From Hydnum rufescens UP504 (lineage: Eukaryota > Basidiomycota > Agaricomycetes > Cantharellales > Hydnaceae): a stretch of DNA of 64,000 nt. A program made the translations under genes and the position numbers. The notes beneath the pieces were generated by a model. That model made no database searches, had not been told where the DNA came from, and saw only the letters and a program-made list of their open reading frames with translations. The stretch lies in the NCBI GenBank assembly GCA_014904985.1, contig MU129120.1:36590-100589 (forward strand). The letters are read 5' to 3'. Positions 56,588-64,000 of this stretch are shown here, one piece after another. Positions within the stretch are counted from its first letter, which is position 1. Every line of letters begins with the position of its first letter.

Positions 56588-57250
56588 GTGGTCTCTCCAA
56601 TTCATCTCAATCAACTTCAAGCTAGATGTTGGGCTACACTTCATGTCGTGGCTTTCTGTTGGCAGGAGTTGGTATTTGATCTTGCCCTATCGTTCTCCAT
56701 TTTGTTTCATGTGTTTTTGTGGTCTCTCCAATCCATCTCCATCAACTTCGGGCTGGATGTCGGGCTACACTTCATGTTGTGGCTTTCTGTTGGCAGGAGT
56801 TGCTATTTGATCTCACCCTATCCCTCACTGGGTCTCACACTTTTCACACGGTTTCATGCTCTCTCCAATCTGTCTCAATCAACTTTGAGCTAGACATTGG
56901 GCTGCACTTCATGTCATGGCTTTCTGTCGGCAGGAGTTGCTATTTGATCTCACCCTATTGCTTGCCAGGTCCACAAATTCTCCATCATTTTTTTTTCACG
57001 CGTTTTAGTGTTCTCTCCAATCCATCTCAATCAACTTCAAGCTAGACATCAGGCTACACTTCATGTTGTTGGTTTTCCATCGGCAGGAGTTTTATTCAAT
57101 CTCGCCCCATCGCTCACCAACTTGCACAGTTTTTCCATTGCTTTTTGCACACTTTTGTGGTCTCTCCAATCCATCTCAATCAACTTTGAGTTAGACGTCG
57201 GGCTACACTTGCTGTCGTGGCTTCTCGTCTTCGGGAGTTGTTTGACCTCA
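56588..57250 (+). repeat. Five tandem copies of a 127-157 bp unit upstream of the KDZ gene
   Basis: The unit starts GTGGTCTCTCCAAT.CATCTC (about 56588, 56725, 56852, 57009 and 57159) and runs through CAACTT..GCTAGA, GGGCTACACTTCATGT.GTGG, GGCAGGAGTTG and TTTGATCTC.CCCTAT. Copies differ by substitutions and small indels. The array stops about 200 bp before the transposase start and may be its promoter region. Confidence 0.9.
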
Positions 57251-59261
57251 CCATATCACTCAATGAGTCTCCCTGTTTCCCATCGTTTTTCACGTGTTCT
57301 ATCAATTGCAAACTACACAGCAGTCGAGTCATCACCCTATATCACCCCCTGCAAAGCATCCTATCTATCCTACGTTAGTCCGTTGGTTTTCACTGTTTAT
57401 ATTTCTGCTAAGCCATCCTCTATCGTTGGGTTCCACAGTACACAGTACTCTACCAAAAATGGCCTCAGGCATCAACAGAGCTCTGCCTAGACTGAATACC
57501 CAGATGAATCATACCAAGCTGCAAGAAGATGCCATCCCTCATCAGCAACCCAGAATGAAGAAACGGAAGAGTCAAGCGAAATTCCCTAAGCAAGAAACCA
57601 TTGGCCGTGGACCTTCCAGGCCCTTGTACTTGTCTGCAGCTCCTGCACCATCACTGTCCCAGCTCCCTGAGTATGATGTTGGTGGATCAATTCCATCGAC
57701 ATTAGACTATGATATAGATGATGTCCCGCCAATTCACATACATCTCAAATCTGACAAGCTATCTCATCACGCATGTCGAAAACATGCACAGGCTCATTGC
57801 TGGAGTTCCACAGTGCTCCCCTCATTAATATGGCCCTTCATGGCCTTCAAGCGGCAGGGAGTGAGACCGACCACATCAACATCCACAGGGTGTTCGCCAT
57901 GTTCTTGCCCCTATGTCCACACTTTACAGGTGGTTTGCGTCTTCATGGATTGTATGTTGCAATCAGCCGGTGTTTTCATTCCCTCTCGCTAATCAAGCAT
58001 TCAGATCTTCAAGATATCACTCTGGCTGTATGTCAATGTCGGCCTGCTGCAACCCAGTTAATCCAGCATGGCATCTTCCCATGTGCCCTGGTATGGCCAT
58101 CTTTAGCAGTTAGTTTGGACATGCTGGAGTGTGTGGCCGAGCTCTTTGTGCATGTTGCCCCTAACGAGAGAGCATGGGCAGCAACATTGGAGAAATATCT
58201 CAATGTCCACGGTTATCAGTTTGCTGCAAAGGATTCTTTATGTTGTCAATTCACGAATGCCCTATCTCACTACCAGATGCTGGTCTGCCTTGTCGATATT
58301 GAGATATCCAAAATCGTCGATCTTAATCAGACTTCCGCAGAATGCCTCCCATCACATTGCACTCTTGATGAGGTGACTCCAGTGAATGAGCACATTTACT
58401 GGAATGCACATAACTACATTGCACGTTTGGTTCCCCAACATGAGCCCAGCTTGTATCTGCAATCTCACTGTCCCCTTTGTTTTGGAGGAAACCATACTGA
58501 ACAGCTCGGTCTACTGTGAGTCAAGGCTTCCTTCACTCTCAATGGGTGATATATTGACTCCTTTTGTGTTTTCTAGTGTTTCCTGTATTGTCTGCATCAA
58601 TGCCAACTTCCAACTCAAGCACAACCATGATCTGGATTGAAGGATGGGCCACAAGGGTCAAACCGGCACATGGGACCCTCTGGTTATGTCACCTCAGAGT
58701 ATATGGCTCAGCGATGAACATTTGGCTGAGTGGGAGGCGAAAATCAACTCCATGCGACCAGCAAAGGCTTCAAGGACTGTGAGTAAGTGAAAGGTTGCCG
58801 AGATGACTGAAGATGACACTGCTGATGAGGAAGATCATGTTGAACCTGGGATGACGTTACCTGCATCAGCTCTCGACCAGTGCCTAGAATCCTTCACAGC
58901 AGCTGATGGAAATCATGTCAAAGCATCCACCCAAAAATTCGACTCTACAGGTGTCATGGCACTCCTCTGCCAGCACAATTGGGCAATTTTCCTTGCCAAC
59001 ATGGTGACCACTGGTGAGACGCAGTTTTATGCCTATGCTCTCATTGCTGCGTTACTGCGTGAGCTACCTGAATGTTGGAAAGTCAGTCTGCTGTATGATG
59101 TTGCTTGTGCACTTCAGCAGAGTCTGGCAAAATGGCAATTTATGCCAGGGTGGCTCAACCGGTGTGGAAGATAAAAACATCCAGTATCAGAAAATGCAAA
59201 TATCCATTGATCCCAGCCATTGGAATGATCATGTGACCTATTACGAAATTAATTATGGCTA

Positions 59262-59720
59262 TGCATGAAAACAGAGTTTGTTCGATTACTCCATCAGTTT
59301 TGATCGGAGAGGTATGCCCATATAACCCTCGGAAAGCCACGATTCACACCTTTCGAATGGTACCAAACACAAGTCGAACGGACCAAAAATGCACTCTCCA
59401 GACCAATATTACTGTCAAAATCCGGGATTTTCAGTAAAAAATGAATTTCTCCGTCAGTTCGCATTCAATCCTCTCGGAACAACCGCGCCTGGAAAGATAT
59501 AAAAAATCCACATCCAACAGTACTGATAACGCGAAGAACAGATCGAAACTGAACTCTACAGAACAATATTACTATCAGAATCAACACCCATCAGTAAAAA
59601 ATGAATTTCTCTGTCAGTTTACACCGGATCTGCTCGGAACCACTGCACCCAGAAAGCTGTTAAAAATCCGCATCGAATGATACCAAGAACGTCTATTACA
59701 GATGCAAACTGTTGTTTCTG
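59262..59720 (+). repeat. Tandem repeat inserted in the KDZ gene
   Basis: ACCAATATTACTGTCAAAAT and AACAATATTACTATCAGAAT, each followed by CAGTAAAAAATGAATTTCTC, recur about 160 bp apart, with GATTACTCCATCAGTTTTGATC at the start. Encoded text such as SITPSVLIGEV and RKATIHTFRMVPNTSRTD resembles, on the opposite strand, SRITPSVFIRFVG and KATINTCLTVPHTRLSD of the solo-LTR-like insertion (47934-48240). The two regions belong to one repeat family. Confidence 0.65.
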
Positions 59721-59869
59721 CATCGAATCCCATCCCATGCACTTGTCCCCATTATCAACCAGCAACAAAAACATCTTAACCACTGGACTACAAATAAATT
59801 AATCTCCAAGAACTCGGAAATATCCTTTGATTTCATCTCCCATTGCCACAAATAACTTCTAGAACCCCA

Positions 59870-60070
59870 CAGATAAGAAAGATAACACCTCCTTGACTAC
59901 CCTTTTGTCCTGTTTATGAATGACTCACCTTCCTTGCAACCACTTTATGAAAGATAACACCTTCTTAGCAACCCTTTTGTTCTGTTTATGAATGACTCAC
60001 CTATCATGCAACCACCTTATGAATGACTCACCCTCCTTGACAACCCTATTGTTCTCACATATGACTCACC
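59870..60070. repeat. Short tandem repeat with GAATGACTCACC units
   Basis: Three to four imperfect copies of a 55-75 bp unit containing TTTGTTCTGTTTATGAATGA, CTCACCT and GCAACCAC.TTATGAA. A TATA-like GTATAAAAGC follows at 60114, as in an LTR promoter. No boundaries of an LTR could be fixed. Confidence 0.6.
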
Positions 60071-62519
60071 TAGGAGTGAGTCATATTCTTTAAACACAGC
60101 CACCTTCAGAAAGGTATAAAAGCTGGTAGATTTTCCTGTATCCCCCCATCTTCTCACTACTGGAATATACTACTGTCTACAAATCTGCTTGCATCTGAAG
60201 AGAGTACTGATCTAAAAGCCATCTGGAGCTAAGTCATATACAAGGTTGTTAAGACTAAGTCACTGGAAGCCCTCTATGCGAAATACTGAGCCAAGGATAG
60301 TTGCAGGACCTAAGGTTAGAGTTGCTGGACATCCAAGGAAAGGTGAGTGATAACAAAGTTAAGTCAGAAGAAGAAAGAAACACATTGACATACTAAATCA
60401 AGCTTAAACTAGTCTAGAGCCCTCTTTAGAATCCGCATTTTGACCAGGAGGACACAAATAGGTACACACAAATAGCAGTAAACAGTTCAATACAACACGT
60501 ATAAGCCTTCCACAAGCATCCCTCAATATATCATTGACTATAGCTAGTCCATACCACAATCTTATCCTCCACTGAATACCATACACAACTTGTTAGAGAG
60601 TGATCAACCATCAGAGCGAACCAGCCCATTGAATAAAAACAGAAATACAGTCTCCCATCTACACACTGGCTGAACCAGAGTTTGATTTGACAGTCATCGG
60701 AGCTCCTAACCCTTCTTCTATACCAGATCTCTTTCGGTGTCTTGATATTTCATGCATATGGCCACCAGTGGGTGTGTCAATTGTGGTACCACCCTAGGAA
60801 GGCAGAGCTTTGGGGTCTTTCTGATGGGGAAGGTTGTGAACATTTCTGGAGTGAGCTCATGAAGCTTATCCCCTGCCTTTGAGTTTCTGGGGTGAGTATC
60901 TTGAAGTGGACTTGCATGTACTAGCATGGTAATAGCTGGCTTGTAGCATCATCATAGGTTGTTCATGATAGACCTCCAAGTCAAGTACCTTGATGAAATG
61001 AAACAACAAGGCGCAGCAAAATGGATTCAAGAATGAGTTGCGAGGGCAAACGAGCATCTGTTTGAGGCAGAGCAAATACTGGGTGACCGTTCAATCCAGT
61101 ATTTCCTTGCCCAGTTCAAGGAACAACATGATTATCAGAGCAAACCTATGACTCGTAAATATTCATCATTGCTCAAGGGGGAACTTGACAGGCTCATCAT
61201 CTACGCTATTGATTAGGTCAATTGAAGCTGATGGGAGCCCATGCTGTTGAGCAGATTCTAATTTTATCAGAAACTGCTGACCTGTTGGCTGCCAGATTAG
61301 ACAACCTCAATGTCAAACTCCTTGCTCTGGCAAAGGAGGGGTTAGAGGTTACAGTGTCTTCAGAGCTGAAGACAAATATTGATGAGACTAAAGAAGCTTT
61401 GCACAAAGCGCGAAATAATGTTGCACAAAAGGTGGCTGCGCTGCAGGCCATGGATGCGACATCCTTTACATCACTTGAGGAGATGAGACGAAGCCCTTGG
61501 ATCAATGCGCAACTAAACCTCCATGTGCTGCATACTCAACTTGTTGCGAAGCTTTGTGCACAAAAGTTTGAACTTAGTTCTCTGGATCATGCCCACACAA
61601 ATTGAAAATTAGGTATTTACTCTTTGTCATGATGTGTTCCTTCTCTCCTGACTGCCACATATACTTAAGATCACAACACCCATGCTCATGTCGATGTGGC
61701 AGTCAAAAGTCATACACCTGCGATCCAGTCAAATCTGAAATGCCATAATGAGAAGATTTGGCAACTTCTTTCCATGAGAGGGAAGAATGGCATTCCAAAT
61801 GACGCTTACATCCCCCTGGAGATCGAGCCTGATGGTCTCCTGAAGATGGATGTCGATCAGCCAGTCTGGCAGGATGCCAATATTGCTGATTTCCCCAATG
61901 GGAATGTTCCTGATTGGCTGGCAGATGAGTCAGTGTGCACTAATATCCTTGTGGCACAAGAAATAATCAACTGCAAGCAAGACCTGCTCCAATGTCAGGC
62001 AGAATATTCAAATTTGTGTGCTTGGTTCAATGCTGAATTTAAGGCCACAAAGAAGGCCTTTGATGTCTCAGTGGGTGTGTTTCAGTCTTTGTTTAGGGTG
62101 ATGATGTGGTACTGAAAATTGATTCAGACCTAGACGTCAAGTACTTCCTATTGATCAAACTCCACTACCTCAATGATATAGGTTTGCAGTGGAAGGCTGA
62201 TGCCATTGCATTGCCAGGAGCTGACGGTGGCCCAGAATGGGATGTGATGCCACAGCTGCCATTGTTACAAAAGGCTAGATCTCGCACCAAGACTGAAGAC
62301 CTTGTGGAGTCGGTGATAATAGATGGTATGTCAGATAATGCAAGTTCTGATGATGATGATGGAGGGGAACTGGAGGAGGCACTGTCAGAGGTTGATGCTG
62401 TGGTTCTGAATGCCCTTGATCATGTGGACTCCTGGTTTCATGCTGCACAATTTTGTGGTTCTACATTCCATACTTTGGGTAGATATAAAGAATCTTTACT
62501 TCAGATTGAAGTTGGCTAG

Positions 62520-63769
62520 TGAAAAATTTGACCAAGTTCCTCACTAAGTGGGGCCCCAGAGGCCTAAAATACCCAAATTTGGGGCCCAAATTAGTCTACT
62601 GCATGTTTTTTGATATTGTTTTGGGGCCCCTGGTTTTGTAACCCTAACTAGGCCCATCCTGTGACTCATTTTTGGGCCTATCTTAGGTACTGAAGATGGC
62701 TGTCCAGGCTGAACCCACACAGAACTCCCATCCAACCTCAACAATGTATACATCCCAGACAATACAATAGGACACATGATTTTCTTCATACAGCATGTCA
62801 GGGACCAAAAGGACCCTATTCTAAATCTTCACATCAGACAAAGAGGTTTTGCCCCAACACAACAACCACAATCCAAATGTATACAATTGCTCACATCAAA
62901 TCATACTGCATAACCTGAGACTACTTTGATAACTCTGATTTTCATGTGAGGGTGGAGATAAGGATGATCATATATGGGAATGTTGATAGAGAGATGGTCT
63001 ACCTTCCTACATTCACCCACACCCTCCTGAATAAACCATCATCATTGTCATGGAATCACCTCTAAAAATAAAAATCCTCCTCCATCACAAAAACACCAGA
63101 CAAATGAAAAACACCAAAAATGGAAAAGGGGAACATAAACAGTGGGTCTGGTCACATGTCAAAGACAAATAACTGGATACAAAAGTCATTGAAAAACACA
63201 GACCAAACACCTTCATCTGCAATTCCAAAAACTCCCCACTACAACGTCAAAAAGCCATGAACTCAACCAGTATGTGAAAACCGCAATCATTAAGGACATT
63301 CATTAAACATTCAGGAACTCAGGTGATAATTCAAATTCAACAGATCAAATTCCTCTCTCATGTCAGGACTTTCAAATGATGGGAGAAACTGAAATTGGCC
63401 TTGGAACATTTGTGACCAACCATGACTCACACTACCTAGCACTACACATAGGAGAATTTGGTGTATTCTATCCTGACATTGAAAACGACACCAATCACTT
63501 CTATTATGCCTACTTAAGCCAAGTCTGAATCAAGGACTTCAGTTCAGACAGTGCCGTTTCATTCAAATCCACCTCATCCTCATAGTATTTGGCAATATGG
63601 ATGACAGGTGCCCATACCCATACTTCACCCACACAATCCCCATCATCATTTGATCCTTTTCAAAATAAAACACTGCCTCTGCCTGCACCCTGATGACATT
63701 GATGTATAAGAAGATGACAGTGAAATATGAATGGAAGTGACCCTCACCTCAGGCAGATAGATTTGGACC
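62520..63769. other. No gene recognised
   Basis: CpG-poor, probably the non-coding end of the KDZ element or other decayed repeats. No terminal inverted repeat could be matched with sequence upstream of the KDZ gene. Confidence 0.4.
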
Positions 63770-64000
63770 CTTTGGGTCGGCTTTTACTGCACAGGAGAGG
63801 ACCCAAAGGGTCCCCCAACCTATCACAGACCCATGGGTTGGACAAATATTGACCCATGAGGGGACAGCACTAAACCATGGTTTTGGCATGGTCAGGGCAG
63901 GGTATTGACAATAAAACTCATGGGCTGGGCCACTCCACCCATGGGTGGGACCTGCTGACCCATAAGCTAGAGCATTAGACCCATGGGTTTGACCCCTAGA
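63770..64000. repeat. Cluster of ACCCATGGGT palindromes
   Basis: The 10-bp palindrome ACCCATGGGT or close variants occurs at about 63830, 63873, 63918, 63940 and 63980, spaced 20-50 bp, along with GACCCAAAGGGTC at 63800. The cluster runs to the window edge and may continue. Confidence 0.7.

Larger units (their letters stand above)
57459..62519 (+). pseudogene. KDZ-type (Kyakuja-Dileera-Zisupton) transposase, inactive
   Basis: From ATG 57459 the frame gives a basic N-terminus, then CQCRPAATQLIQHGIFPCAL and FVHVAPNERAWAATLEKYLN and QSHCPLCFGG (57990-58500), which match the Cys-cluster part of KDZ transposases. An intron with GTGAGT..TTCTAG (58516-58576) leads to VSCIVCINANFQLKHNHDLD. Here the expected catalytic Asp of the I-D-A-N-F motif is Asn. 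The next codon is TGA where Arg (CGA) is expected, a CpG transition. Then follow GHKGQTGTWDP, ESFTAADGNHVKASTQKFDS, TGVMALLCQHN and LYDVACALQQSLAKW (58800-59150). The central domain with the last catalytic residue is absent; 59165-61000 holds other repeats. The C-terminal part resumes near 61040 (EAEQILGDRSIQYFLAQFKE), AVEQILILSETADLLAARLD, and ends at 62519. Confidence 0.85.

Noticed and set aside
57459..62519. The KDZ element as the autonomous partner of the hairpin elements.
   Set aside because: No TGGTCAGTCA terminus or GGTACC hairpin was found around it, so there is no sequence link.

Overview
The window is nuclear DNA from a filamentous basidiomycete, most likely an Agaricomycete. The evidence is many short spliceosomal introns (about 50-75 nt, GT..AG) in every recognisable gene, gene families typical of mushrooms, and a KDZ-type DNA transposon. 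There is one 605-base assembly gap (32557-33161).

Left half (1-36 kb), host-gene territory. Recognisable genes are an UNC93-like membrane protein (4950-6751, minus), the autophagy ubiquitin-like protein ATG8 (9223-9800, minus), a helical-bundle plus TPR protein resembling fungal MLKL-NTD/TPR proteins (10474-12862, minus) flanked by two decayed partial copies (7041-8068 and 13800-14530), a BRCT-repeat DNA-damage protein of the Rtt107/Brc1/PTIP type (17236-21577, plus), a C2-domain cytokinesis protein resembling Inn1/Fic1 (23990-25436, minus), the Golgi protein GOT1 (25796-26517, minus) and a V-ATPase subunit H gene lacking its N-terminal part (26639-28102, plus). Several otherwise conserved genes change frame at short homopolymers, which suggests assembly error more than true decay. 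From 28 kb on there are decayed repeats, a possible TIR element and only weak gene candidates.

Right half (36-64 kb), repeat territory. The dominant content is a family of elements that I do not recognise, with TGGTCAGTCA / TGACTGACCA ends. Members lie at 36471-41164, 42930-46483, 49770-54326 and 54327-55905, with a damaged one at 46488-49642. Full members have a subterminal hairpin at each end, a central palindrome of about 0.64 kb, and two arms built from repeated exon-like and intron-like units that read outward from the centre. Each exon-like unit ends in a GC-rich hairpin next to a good 5' splice site. Each intron-like unit (about 90-117 nt) carries an A/T-flanked hairpin, a CTAAC/CTAAT branch-like site and TCTAG. 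The hairpin stems differ between copies by paired changes on both sides. One member (42930-46483) is instead a nearly 2.9-kb inverted repeat with a second type of hairpin.

Between and beside these elements are a Ty3/gypsy integrase tail (41797-42915), a solo-LTR-like insertion (47275-48631), and a KDZ transposase pseudogene (57459-62519) behind a fivefold tandem repeat (56588-57250). The KDZ copy has Asn where a catalytic Asp is expected, and a stop explainable as a CpG transition.
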